Assembly: GCA_024516155.1 (NCBI GenBank)
Contig: JAJJXM010000002.1
Span: 496,001 to 560,000, forward strand
Direction of reading: 5' to 3'
DNA length: 64,000 nt
From: Pyronema omphalodes
Lineage: Eukaryota; Ascomycota; Pezizomycetes; Pezizales; Pyronemataceae
Notes under the pieces: generated by a model
What the model was told of the DNA's origin: nothing
Databases searched by the model: none
What the model saw: the letters and a program-made list of their open reading frames with translations, nothing else
Translations under genes and position numbers: made by a program
Shown here: positions 53,784-64,000 of the stretch, piece after piece
How positions within the stretch are numbered: position 1 is the stretch's first letter
Layout: the number at the start of each line of letters is the position of its first letter

Positions 53784-55575
53784 CTGATCTTCTGATCTTT
53801 GTTTTTTGCGACTAGAGCTACTATGGCTATTGCGCTCCACCTACTTCATACCCATACCCTGCAACACCGCAGTTGCTCTGGGATGCAACCACCCGCGCGA
53901 CCTATAATACTATGTACAGGAGATCCGGCTATGCCCAGGGTATTTCAAACAAAACAGAAACAAAAAGAAAACATATTCACCCTACAATGGAAACCTAAAC
54001 TAGCCCTTCAAAACAAAAACAAACAAAGGAAAAAGCTACGATTTGCGCGGGTCAAGTGGGGAGTTTGTCAAGTGTGGAAAGATATTTGTGCAGTCATTAG
54101 AGCTCGCGCTCCATAGACAAATCGTTATCAGCGTCGGGGGCCTTGCCTTTCCCGGCCGGGAGAAGTTTGATCCGTACGGGGCAAAGAGGGTCGGTTGCTG
54201 GGTGAGCAGCACTGCAAAGAGCACATTTCACAGGTGGGTGGGTGCAGGCCTTTCCGGCGCGACAGGAGGGGACAGGGCATTGGTGGTCCTTGGTGCTGTG
54301 TGGTTGGGCGCAGATAGCGCAAGTGGGTTTCTCCGCTTTGCAGAGAGAGGTGTGGTGGCCGTAAACCTGGCAGTTCCGGCACTGGGTGGTTGGTGTCCAG
54401 GAGAAGTATTCGGTAATCCGGCACCTGCGGTTGAAGAGAAGGAGAGTGTTGGTGCCGATTTGGTTGAGGTTAACCATACCGCTGAGGGCGATTACCATCG
54501 TGGAGGCTTGTTTGTTGAGGCGGCGGTCGTCTGGGACTAGCCAGCGAGGCTCTTGCATGAGTTTGAGGGTGGGGAATGTTGATTCAATCATCTGTTTCAC
54601 GCCTGCACCACTGCGGATGGTCGGGATGTTGTGGACTAGAAATTTAGTCCAGCGGCTGTTGGTGGTACTGGAGATTGGCTTCATCCAGGGCATTGCGGTG
54701 AGAAATATCGTCATGTATGGTTCGTATGCTGATGCGGGGGTTGTGGGGTTGGTCGTCAACACCAATTTGTTGTGGTCGTTGATCCTTGCAAGGGTAAGGG
54801 TGGGCAGGGGGATATCGTCGGAGGTTATGATGATATTGTTGAGGCCCTTCAATATGTTGGTGGCTGCCTCTTCCCGGCTCCTGTTGAGTTTTGGGTTGTC
54901 AAGTGTAATGATGATCTCCCTTTCGATGCGGGGGAGGGCTTTCGGGATGATGGGGGCCGGTGTCTGCTTCTTTTTCTTTCGTGACACCGTGGTGAATTGT
55001 TGGTCCTTGCCTGCAACTGATGCGCTGACGCGTTCAGCCCAGGTCAGGTGGCCGGTGGTAGGTTTCTGTGGTTTGGGGGCGGCTGGGGTGGGGGTCCGCG
55101 CGGTGGACCTTCCCCTTTCAGTAGGGTTGCCGGGTTGCACGTGGGGTGCGGGGGTAGCGGTGAGTTGTCGGCGCGTACGGTTCAGCTCTGCCGTAATGGA
55201 GGCGACTTGTTTTTCGAGCTCGCGTATGCGGTTGGTGCTGGTGGCTTGCGAAGAAAGCAGGGCTTTCTCCATTCGCTCGACTTGTAGGGAAAGCTGGAGG
55301 AGGAGTTGGCGATCCGGTTCGGCGAGTGACACTCCGGCGGTGGCTGGTCTGGGTTCGTTATCGGCAGGTGGGATAGTGGGGCGTTTGCGCGCTCCACTAG
55401 GTGTCGGTGTGGATCTTTCGGGGGAAGGTGGAGGAGGGGACCCGACGTTAATGGTGTTCCTGAACCTGAAAGAGTCGAGCTGGCGTTGAGACATGCTGAA
55501 GATGTTCTGAGAAGGATAAAGGGAGGGGTCTGCGCAACTACAGACGAGGAAAAAGGGGGGCGAGCACTGGATCGA
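53784..55575 (-). mobile_element. Half-LINE M
   Basis: Same structure as K and L. Its 3' end carries a duplicated gatcag unit (ctgatcttctgatctttg on the plus strand). The right flank is aagtttaactaat (55576-55588), after which the E LTR continues. Confidence 0.88.
54097..55494 (-). CDS. ORF1 of half-LINE M
   Basis: An intact 465-residue protein from MSQRQLDSFRF with the same layout as K: coiled coil, PKALPRIEREIIITLDN, SRWTKFLVHNIPT and three zinc knuckles. Stop context is TAATG followed by the MTAQISFHT relic. Intact reading frames in two of three copies, with conserved length, suggest that ORF1 was kept during amplification rather than lost together with ORF2. Confidence 0.92.
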   Translation of the reverse strand: MSQRQLDSFRFRNTINVGSPPPPSPERSTPTPSGARKRPTIPPADNEPRPATAGVSLAEPDRQLLLQLSLQVERMEKALLSSQATSTNRIRELEKQVASITAELNRTRRQLTATPAPHVQPGNPTERGRSTARTPTPAAPKPQKPTTGHLTWAERVSASVAGKDQQFTTVSRKKKKQTPAPIIPKALPRIEREIIITLDNPKLNRSREEAATNILKGLNNIIITSDDIPLPTLTLARINDHNKLVLTTNPTTPASAYEPYMTIFLTAMPWMKPISSTTNSRWTKFLVHNIPTIRSGAGVKQMIESTFPTLKLMQEPRWLVPDDRRLNKQASTMVIALSGMVNLNQIGTNTLLLFNRRCRITEYFSWTPTTQCRNCQVYGHHTSLCKAEKPTCAICAQPHSTKDHQCPVPSCRAGKACTHPPVKCALCSAAHPATDPLCPVRIKLLPAGKGKAPDADNDLSMEREL

Positions 55576-56907
55576 AAGTTTAACTAATCGATCACAGGCC
55601 GAATAAACTTAAGGGTCTCGTCCTGAGGTATTTGGTGTAGAATAGTAACGTCGTGACAAGAGATCAAGTTGCTGATTGCGCCATCATAGATCTCCCTAGA
55701 GAATCTCGATTGCATGTAGGGGTCACTGACATCATTAGGCATACCATGCCCTACCGGAGCGCACTGCCCCGTCACATTCCTGTGTGATGTCATATGTGCC
55801 CCACCTACGCGCACTTGCGCGCAGCCACACCCTGGTGTGGATGCAAACGCCGTATTGTTTCCAAGTTGGCAGCTCTAGGCCCAAGGACGCGTCATATCAG
55901 TTTCATCAAACAGGTTTCCTGAGTGGGGTTCCCTGCTGGACGTTGTCTCATGCTAATGCACTGTTGACCCTTGTCCTGCATTCCACTCCTGTTTGCTGAC
56001 TAGACTCTGCCTTCTCTCTCGCCCCAATGTTCACCCAACTAGTAACACCGGATGATATCCTTGCGCCGCATCTGCATCCTCTTGGAATCTCCTGTTCCTA
56101 TGCAGCCCCTATCGTAGCCGTGTATTGCCGAACACTCCTCAGGTATAAGGAGGTGACCTTTCGTCGTCTTCTTCGTTCTCCATCAGCGTCGTTCGTAGTT
56201 GTCTCAAGGGTAAGTCGACACCCTTGAGGTAAGTGTTCCTTTCCCCTTCTCCGTCCTGAGTCCTCCCAAACTGACAGTGAATAATAGTTTCGACGCCTCG
56301 GGCAGGGATCCTCGTGAGGTCCTATCGGAAAGTCACGAATAACGTGACGTGGCTAGCCGGAGCTCCTCTGGGGGTTCCGGCCCGGGATACTAACTCAATT
56401 ATTCATTCTCCTGTCGAGTTTGCCATATTCTCCATAGCGTTATATATGATACCAATTCTGTCTTCACACATTATAGGGTGTGACAATGACTCCTTGGTCC
56501 AACATATCCCTAAAGATATGATTCATCATATCTTGGAATGTTGCCGGAGCATTGCTCAACCCAAAAGGCATAACCAAAAATTCATATAGTCCATATCGGC
56601 ACCTAAAAGCCGTTTTCCATTCATCTCCTTCCTTTATTCTTATTAGATGGTATCCATTTTTCAGATCCATCTTCGTAGATATTTTAGCTCCTCTAACTCT
56701 GTCTTGTAATTCTGACATGAGTGGGAGCGGGTATCGGTTGGCAATTGTTATTTTGTTTATGCCTCGATAGTCAACACATAACCTCAGTCCTCTGCCATGG
56801 GCCTTTGGGACGAAGAGAATTGGAGCTGCTGCTGGTGACTTGGAGGGTCGGATTTTTCCAGTACGCAGCATATGTTTCAACCATTCTCTGAGTGTCTCAA
56901 GGTGACA
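55576..56907 (-). repeat. 3' LTR of E, second fragment, containing a copied LTR-N/pol segment
   Basis: The LTR resumes after the LINE array, loses its TATA region at about 55679, then carries 55681-56901, a near-identical copy of 60113-61333, and ends gtgaca at 56907. Next is ccacctcccgcctg, a purine tract on the sense strand, and untranslated sequence to 57077. Confidence 0.85.
55681..56901 (-). repeat. Duplicate of LTR N end plus adjacent RT coding sequence
   Basis: 1221 bp matching 60113-61333 with about ten differences. It includes the LTR end (to 56485) and 416 bases of E RT ([15 protein letters not shown] to [10 protein letters not shown]) out of place inside an LTR. The RT piece is a non-functional fragment. 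Confidence 0.9.
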
Positions 56908-57077
56908 CCACCTCCCGCCTGTTCAAGCTTCGTCCCGAAGCTCGTAGTTCATCATTCTGTGATCGCACCTCGCCGCAGCCAAGTGATTAAGTGATCAATT
57001 ATAGATGTAGTCCTCCAGCCCCTACATCCTACTACCAACTCAACTTAATGAAAACCACGTGGGAAAAAACATTAAGC

Positions 57078-59507
57078 CTAGTCTTTGAGTCGGTAGTCCC
57101 TCGGAGCATCAGGGTGCTTGAGATGGAATTCTCTAAGCTTCTCCTGACCTCCTACTGAAAAGTTGTCGAAGGGTTCCGCCGTCCAATCTTTCTTGTTTGG
57201 CCACCCAAGCCATTTAACGAGGTAAAGTACTCTGTTTCCTGATTTATAACTGCTCATAATTTCATCTATGTCGTACTCCTCGCTTCCCTCAACGTCGTCT
57301 GCTTCCCTAAGAATTTTTTTTGGATCTGGTGGAGCTCTTGTACCGGTGTGGAAAGGCTCAAGTAGGGAAATATGAAAGACATTATGAATCTTCCATTTGC
57401 GTGGTAGTGTGAGACGAATTGCTGTCGGGGATATGACTTTTTCGACTTGAAATGGACCATGTAGTTTATGATCCAATTTGTGTGATGGTCATCGTGTTTT
57501 AATATGTCGTCCATCAAGCATAACCAAGTCTCCAACTTGGTAAGTAGGGGCCTCCTTTCGTTGTAGGTCTGCATACTTCTTCATTCTTTCTTGTGCTTTC
57601 TGTAAGGATATCTTTGCTCCTTCGTGCACAGTATGCATCCAGTGGGCGTATGCTTTGCTGGCAGGGTTTCGCACAGCAGTTGCAGTCGGGTTGCTGGCAA
57701 TGGGGTTGTAACCGTAATTCGCATAGAAAGGTGAAAGTCCTGTAGCGGTGGTCACTGAGTTGTTGTAGGCAAACTCTGCCATTGGCAACAAGTCAACCCA
57801 ATCGTCCATCTCATGATTGACAAAGGAGCGGAGGTAGGCTTCAATTGTCTGGTTCAGTCGTTCCGTCTGTCCGTCGGTTTGGGGGTGGAACGCTGTGGAC
57901 ATTCTAGGCTTGATTGCTAGTGTCCGAAGAAATGCTTTCCAGGTCGTACTTGTGAACCTGGAGTCCCTATCCGAAACAATATCTGTTGGTAGCCCATGTA
58001 ACTTCCATATTTCTTTAGCAAAGATCCGGGCAAGGTCTGCAGTTGTCTTGCCGTCCTTTTGCAATGGTATAAAGTGGGCCATCTTCGAAAATCGATCAAC
58101 TACTACCCAGAGTTGATCACATCCATTTGATTCCGGTAGGTCTGTAATGAAGTCCATGGCGATTGATTGCCATGGGGCATAGGGCAATTCCAAAGGTTGA
58201 AGTAATCCGTACTTCAGGTGCCGCGCTTTTTTGTCTTTTTGACATTCCATACAACTCTTAACACAATTTATTATTCCTTCTTCCATCTTCGGCCACCAGA
58301 AGTTCCTTCGAATTAATTCAATTGTTTTGTCTTGTCCAAAGTGACCTGCAATCTTAGAGTCGTGTTCGGATTCAAGAACTGTATTTACCAAATCCCTTGG
58401 TACCAATAGTTTTTCTTTTCGATAGAGAATGACATCTTCTATCGTCAGTGGTTCTTTAATTTTCTTTGTTGCCTCCACGTAAATCGGATCCAGTTTTCCA
58501 GCCTCCTTAACAATCTTCAAAAATTCTGCCGACCATTTAACCAAGGGAATAGAGGAAAGACGTGCTGAAGAAATAATGAAAGATGTCCCTTCTCCAGCAG
58601 TGCTGATTGACGAAATCGATGCAAAATGACTTTGATGCAGGATCGTCGTAATCGGCTGATCTTCACCTCCCCCCTTTTCAGGGCGGAACTCCGGACGCCT
58701 CGATAAAGCATCTGGTGTCCCATTCTTAACCCCAGGTCTGTAATAAATTTTGAAGTCAACGCCAGCAAGCTCTTGAGCCCATCTAGCTTGACGTCGATTG
58801 AGCACTTTTGTTGTTGTAAAGTACTCTAGGTTTTGGTGGTCGCTGTAAACTTCCACAGTAAACATTGCTCCTTCAAGATATCTTCTCCATACTTTGAATG
58901 AGTCAACAATGGCTAAGAGTTCCTTGTCGTGGATCTCATAGTTGATCTCAGCAGGAGTGAATTTTCTTGAATGGAAAGCAATTGGATGCAACTTCCCATC
59001 ATCCCCTTTCTGGGATAGAACTGCGCCTAAAGCAAAATCAGAAGCATCAGTTTCAACAATACAGACCTTTCTTGGATCAAAATGATGCAGGATTGGTGCT
59101 GTAGTGAATCGTCTCTTTAGCTCGTAAAATGCTAGTTCCATCGGAACAGTCCATTCCCATTTCTTTAGATCGCCTTTCGTAGATTCTGTTAGAGGACGAC
59201 ATATTCTTGAGAAGTCCTTAATGAATCTCCAATAGAAGTTAGCGAATCCAAAAAAGCCTTGTACTTCCTTCAAGGACTTTGGGGCTTCCCATATAAGGAC
59301 AGTTTCCACCTTGTCCTTAGCCATTTCAATCCCATTTTCACTTATTATATATCCCAGAAATTCAACTTTCCTTTGTCCCCAGACACATTTTTCCGGTGAT
59401 ATAACCAAACCATTTTCTTCCAACCTTTTCAATACTTCTTTAACCAACTCATCATGCTTTTCTTCCGTCTCCGCATAGATGAGTACATCATCAATATATG
59501 CAATAAC
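57078..59507 (-). pseudogene. pol: Pol of element E, RT palm to chromodomain
   Basis: From VIAYIDDVLIYAE (RT catalytic box) through RNase H, integrase HHCC (HDSKIAGHFGQ .. CMECQ), D-D-E (MDFITDLPESN, VSDRDSRF, HPQTDGQTERLN) and chromodomain (YDIDEIMSSYKSGNRV, LVKWLGWPNKKDW), ending RDYRLKD and TAG at 57078. A TGA near 57489 (KTR stop PSHKLD) separates the integrase core from the chromodomain; D has CGC there. It is joined to 60918 onward after removal of solo LTR N. Confidence 0.92.
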
Positions 59508-60917
59508 TGTGAACCTGGGCACAGTCCTAACTATGCTGAGGCTTTTCGATCGTTCTTCCAAGTGCTTCGTCCTAGGGTAGACAAACACTTCGTTCTCAAG
59601 ACAAACAGACACTTCGTTCTCAAGAACTAATAGAGGTATTCCAAAGGTAAAGCTAGGAAGTAAATCAATCGATCACAGGCCGAATAAACTTAAGGGTTGT
59701 CTTCGGAGGTTTCGTTTGGTGTAGATAATGTATCGTCGCGTAGAGGATCAAATGGATGATGATGGAGGAGACAGAGGGAAGACATAGGGTCTTTTATAGA
59801 CTTTCGTCTACAAGTTCGCCCAGCCTTCCTTGGGGAACCAACTGCCAAACTGAGCTTAGGAGATAAGACATGGGTCAAAGCTGTGACGCATCTGCTGAGG
59901 CTTGCATCATGCTAAACGCGCAATTAAATTAATTGCTCACTTGCCTACTGCGCGCCCTGGTCAGATTAATCCTTGAAATAGCTCACCGTACTACCACACC
60001 TTCCAATAAGGTGCTGGGGTTATGAGTCACACCGGAGGGCAACTCCGCCTGACTGCATCATGCATGAACTCCTGTGATAATGACGCATGAGTCATTTATC
60101 GTATGAGTCGCACCATCATAGATCTCCCTAGAGAATCTCGATTGCAAGTAGGGGTCACTAACATCATAAGGCATACCATGCCCTACCGGAGCACACTGCC
60201 CCGTCACATTCCTGTGTGATGTCATATGTGCCCCACCTGCGCGCACTTGCGCGCAGCCACACCCTGGTGTGGATGCAAACGCCGTATTGTTTCCAAGTTG
60301 GCAGCTCTAGGCCCAAGGACGCGTCATATCAGTTTCATCAAACAGGTTTCCTGAGTGGGGTTCCCTGCTGGACGTTGTCTCATGCTAATGCACTGTTGAC
60401 CCTTGTCCTGCATTCCACTCCTGTTTGCTGACTAGACTCTGCCTTATCTCTCGCCCCACTGTTCACCCAACTAGTAACACCGGATGATATCCTTGCGCCG
60501 CATCTGCATCCTCTTGGAATCTCCTGTTCCTATGCAGCCCCTATCGTAGCCGTGTATTGCCGAACACTCCTCAGGTATAAGGAGGTGACCTTTCGTCGTC
60601 TTCTTCGTTCTCCATCAGCGTCGTTCGTAGTTGTCTCAAGGGTAAGTCGACACCCTTGAGGTAAGTGTTCCTTTCCCCTTCTCCGTCCTGAGTCCTCCCA
60701 AACTGACAGTGAATAATAGTTTCGACGCCTCGGGCCGGGATCCTCGTGAGGTCCTATCGGAAAGTCACGAATAACGTGACGTGGCTAGCCGGAGCTCCTC
60801 TGGGGGTTCCGGCCCGGGATACTAACTCAATTATTCATTCTCCTGTCGAGTTTGCCATATTCTCCATAGCGTTATATATGATACCAATTCTGTCTTCACA
60901 CATTATAGGGTGTGACA
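59508..60917 (-). repeat. Solo LTR N of the D/E family
   Basis: 1410 bp, TGTGAACCTGGG ... AGGGTGTGACA, target duplication ATAAC (59503-59507 and 60918-60922) in the RT gene of E. It is the only uninterrupted, full-length LTR of this family in the window. The sense TATA box TATAAAAG is at 59791-59798. It contains an empty LINE target (aagtaaatcaat followed by cgatcacagg, near 59659). Confidence 0.95.
59791..59798 (-). promoter_or_regulatory. TATA box of the D/E-family LTR
   Basis: The minus strand reads TATAAAAG, conserved at 32730-32737 in the D 5' LTR and in the inverted D LTR near 7365. It is missing from the E 3' LTR because of the deletion at about 55679. Confidence 0.6.
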
Positions 60918-62187
60918 ATAACTCCTTGGTCCAACATATCCCTAAAGATATGATTCATCATATCTTGGAATGTTGCCGGAGCATTGCTCAACCCAAAAGG
61001 CATAACCAAAAATTCATATAGTCCATATCGGCACCTAAAAGCCGTTTTCCATTCATCTCCTTCCTTTATTCTTATTAGATGGTATCCATTTTTCAGATCC
61101 ATCTTCGTAGATATTTTAGCTCCTATAACTCTGTCTTGTAATTCTGACATGAGTGGGAGCGGGTATCGGTTGGCAATTGTTATTTTGTTTATGCCTCGAT
61201 AGTCAACACATAACCTCAGTCCTCTGCCATGGGCCTTTGGGACGAAGAGAATTGGAGCTGCTGCTGGTGACTTGGAGGGTCGGATTTTTCCAGTACGCAG
61301 CATATCTTTCAACCATTCTCTGAGTGTCTCAAGCTCAACTTCGTTAAGAGCGTAGACAGGTCCCCAAGGAGGAGTCTCTCCTTCTCTCAGGTCAATTGCA
61401 TGGTCATAAGGTTTGTGTTCAGGAAGCCTATCTGCTGCTTCCTTTGTCATGATGTTAATCCAACCACGAAATTTCTCAGGGACTTCTTGAAGTGCCTCTG
61501 TCAATTCTTCTGTGGTGGATACTGATGAGATATGGCCTAAAACTAAGGCTTCTGGATGGTCGAGTACATGTCTGTCGACCTGGAGGGAGAAGGCACTGGC
61601 TTGCGCCTTAGTGCACTTCTCTTTGCAATGTGAGGAGGTGAATGAGAGCTGGTTCTGATCTCCCCAGAGGTTGCAAGGCTGATGTTGAGCCATCCACCAA
61701 TATGGAAGCATAGCATCACAGTCGCTATCTAGTGGGGCGACTTCAAATAATTCTGCAGCAAAGTGGTTCTTATGCTGCAACATAAATGGAACCGTGAAGA
61801 ATACTCCTGCTCCAGCAACTATTGCATTGTTAAAGTTGCGAATTTGGAGGGGGGTGTCTCTTTTGACGGTTGGAACTTTGAATTTGTGGACAAATGTTTT
61901 GTCCAGGAGAGCAGCAGTAGAGCCTGTATCTAAGAGGACTCTAACTGTGCGTTGCTGATTCTTGGACCAACTGAGAACCATATTGATTATTGGTCTCGGT
62001 CCATGGTGAGGAGGAGTTGGTGCTAATTCCCTAGTTCCTGGAATTGCATCTCCATTGTCAGATCGTCGACTCTTAGTCCTGGTCGACTCGAGGCTGTCCA
62101 ATGTTTACCTTTTTGTTCCTGCACATTTCCCAATCATTGCGTCTTCATATGTTTCCTCCTCGGGTGACGCCTCCCTAGAGGACTTTA
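60918..62187 (-). pseudogene. pol: Pol of element E, protease and RT fingers
   Basis: Protease D-T-G (LLDTGSTAALLDKTF), a spacer (HFAAELFEVAPLDSDCDAM), and RT fingers and palm ([31 protein letters not shown]) up to [10 protein letters not shown], where LTR N enters. The frame is -1 relative to gag. Unlike D, a TAA at 62105-62107 interrupts the gag-pol linker, so a fusion could not be made from this copy. Confidence 0.88.
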
Positions 62188-64000
62188 AAAATCCGAATGC
62201 ATATTTTCCTCATCCTCCAATTCCCAAATTCTTGGTTGCGCATCAGACATATGAGTGTCTTCCTCATCTTGCCTTACTGCAGCAGTATTTGCCTTCTTGG
62301 CCTCCTTGGGCTTTTCTTGTTCATGCCCATCTTCATTATCATCGTTGTCGCGCTTCCTCTTCCCTGAAGAAGCAACCTTCCCATCTTTTGCCAATTCAGT
62401 TCCCCCAACTGTCTTCTTCGCATAGCAGTCATACATCCTGTGTCCTGAACGACCACAACACCAACAGTCTGCCTTTTCCTTCTTATGTTTATCAATTTCG
62501 GCTTGGGGAACTTCTTGCAAAGCCTCCCTTCCTGAGGCATATACTGCTGGCTTTTCTGATTTCTTATCCTTTTTCCCAGCAAATTCCTTTTTCGGTCCCT
62601 TATCCTTAACCTTTTGATTCTTCTGCTGCACCTCTCTTGGATGCGCAGTTTCCTTTTCTTTTCCCTTATCCTTGCGTTCCCCACGCACTTCCAAAGTTCT
62701 GTTTTTTGTATATCCTAACTCCTCGTTCAAACCCTCAATAACATGCGCAGCATCCTTTACTGCATCAATCAGGGTACTGTCTTCATTAGGAATTCCACCA
62801 TATCTCTGATAAACCATTTTCTTAATAGCTGGGGTCATGGCCTCCCGTATGACATTTCTGTACATAGGTACCAATGCCCCCACGCGCATATTCAAGTCCT
62901 CCAATTTTGTAATATAGTCATCGATATCACCATCGTATTGAAGCTCCGTGATTCGTTTCACATCCTTCTGAGCTTCCCTCTTGTCCTCAAACCTTGCCTC
63001 AATCGCACTAGAGAATGCCTCCTAATTGTCCTTCAAGTTCTGCTTCTGGATAGACTTCCTACGCTCCTGGTGCCATGCCAAAGCCTTGTGGGTGAATAAA
63101 CTACCAACCCATTTGATTTGTGCATCCTCGTCCGGCCAGGACATAGCATAGGTTGAAACATAGTCCTGTACCGACGTCCACCAGGCTCTGTAAAGAGTCT
63201 TGTCCTTGCCAGAAAAGTATTGTGGTGCCTTGAGTTCTGGCATCTTGGGTCTCTTGGGGCCATCCCTAGGTCCTTGAATCTTGTCAATGATAGCTGTCAG
63301 AAATCGTGTAGCTTCGACTTCTGCATTATCACTGGGCTGGTTCTGTTGAGGGGGTGCTGCAGGCTGTCTGGGATTGCGGTTTCCATTATCAGAGGGCTCT
63401 GGAGGAGGAATGGTGATTCTCCTTCTTGGGGGGCCATTGCCTCGGCCGCCGTTTCCGGCTGCTGCTGGGGGTGGTGTAGCAATCCTTGAGGCAGGCAGGG
63501 CAGTCTCCATTGCAATGTTGAAAAGGCTAGGGGAGACAGTTCTCCGCCGGGGTTCATGTTGTACCGCCTCAGCCAAAGATTCCGCATCGATAGGTTGGTT
63601 CCTTGCATTCATATCCATCACCCTTTGGATAACCTTATCGATGATTTCCTTCTTCTCATTCTCCCTCTGAGTCTCATATTCCAGCAATTTCCGTTGTTGC
63701 TCCTGCTCTGCTTGTGCTAAAAGACGAATCTGTTCGTCCCTTTGTTGGTCAGTCTGATTTTTTGTGGCTGCCCAACCCTCGACTCCCATATTCCAAGCTT
63801 GTTGATAGTTGGAGAAATCCCTCAAGTAGTCATTGATGATCCTAACACCAATGTTCAAACGCTCAGCAGCCTGGTTGTGGGCTGCCTGTTTCTGCTGAAT
63901 ATCCGTTGCTAATTCCCCAATGGCATTCCAAACATCCGAGCTAAACTCGTTGCTAGATTGAATGAGTCGAACAACAGCCATTTGGCTGAGTTCTCTGTCA
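62185..64000 (-). pseudogene. gag: Gag of element E, N-terminus outside window
   Basis: Matches D Gag from about residue 130 onward: helical N-terminal half, Pro-rich region, core (PQYFSGKDKTLYRAWW, LAWHQERRKSI), a TAG at 63022-63024 (KDN stop EAF), then a Lys-rich region with a CCHC-type knuckle CWCCGRSGHRMYDC and an acidic end to TAA at 62185. The gag end reads GAT TTT TAA, as in D, a T-run directly before the stop and in phase for -1 slippage into pol. Confidence 0.88.

Larger units (their letters stand above)
44458..64000 (-). mobile_element. Ty3/gypsy chromovirus E (D family), right end outside window
   Basis: 3' LTR at 44458-56907 (interrupted by four LINE-type insertions and a copied segment), then pol (57078-62187, split by solo LTR N) and gag (62185 onward). 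Its gag N-terminus and 5' LTR lie beyond the window. E is inserted in the RT part of LINE G. Confidence 0.9.

Noticed and set aside
55576..56907. A separate complete solo LTR next to E pol
   Set aside because: The left part is the E 3' LTR and the right part is a copied segment that includes RT; no target duplication matches at 56485 (atgac against gaaac).

Overview
This 64 kb window is almost entirely transposable elements. I found no host protein gene, rRNA, tRNA or CRISPR array. The element types are chromodomain Ty3/gypsy LTR retrotransposons and Tad-like LINEs with a zinc-knuckle ORF1 and an APE endonuclease-RT-RNase H ORF2. These point to a filamentous fungus (probably Dikarya) with a repeat-rich genome. 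The species cannot be read from the sequence. Pairs of copies differ by only about 1 percent and saturating C-to-T decay is absent, so the insertions look fairly recent.

Most of the window is a set of nested insertions that can be ordered by 5 bp target duplications. I use these letters. A and B are two copies of one gypsy family. C is a second family, with an extra third ORF. D and E are one family with long LTRs of about 1.4 kb; D' is a truncated LTR of that family. F is related to C. H is a fourth gypsy family, and O is a solo LTR. N is a solo LTR of the D/E family. G, J, K, L and M are LINE-type elements.

Layout: A (1-5527, partial) sits in the 5' end of F. F sits in the left LTR of D (6421-7602, now inverted, plus 11027-11207). 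A gap of mixed old repeats and unassigned sequence (7603-8856) and D' (8857-9822) lie between. D pol is split by C (11749-26952, target duplication GTCTT), and C integrase is split by B (13826-21224, CCTGG). D continues to 33263, where its 5' LTR is interrupted by LINE G (plus strand). G is itself split by H (34849-41755, TTGGG; H carries solo LTR O, GACGG), by a solo C LTR (42983-43728, CAGAG) and by E (44458 to beyond the window). The E 3' LTR carries a head-to-tail array of four LINE-type insertions: one full-length LINE (J) and three ORF1-only elements (K, L, M), all at the same LTR site. E pol is split by solo LTR N (59508-60917, ATAAC).

Points of special interest: (1) ORF1-only half-LINEs that keep a TAATG-type ORF2 start relic and appear to be targeted, with an autonomous-looking LINE, to one site in a gypsy LTR; (2) a third ORF in C and F, in the env position, with a Cys/His-rich region, an Arg-rich stretch and a C-terminal membrane segment that is encoded inside the 3' LTR; (3) the same in-phase GGGAAAA heptamer at the gag-pol junction of three gypsy families; (4) a six-fold DPFRMQ-type repeat in C pol that echoes the start of its own Gag; (5) nested-insertion evidence for an inversion and for a copy-paste event between LTRs.
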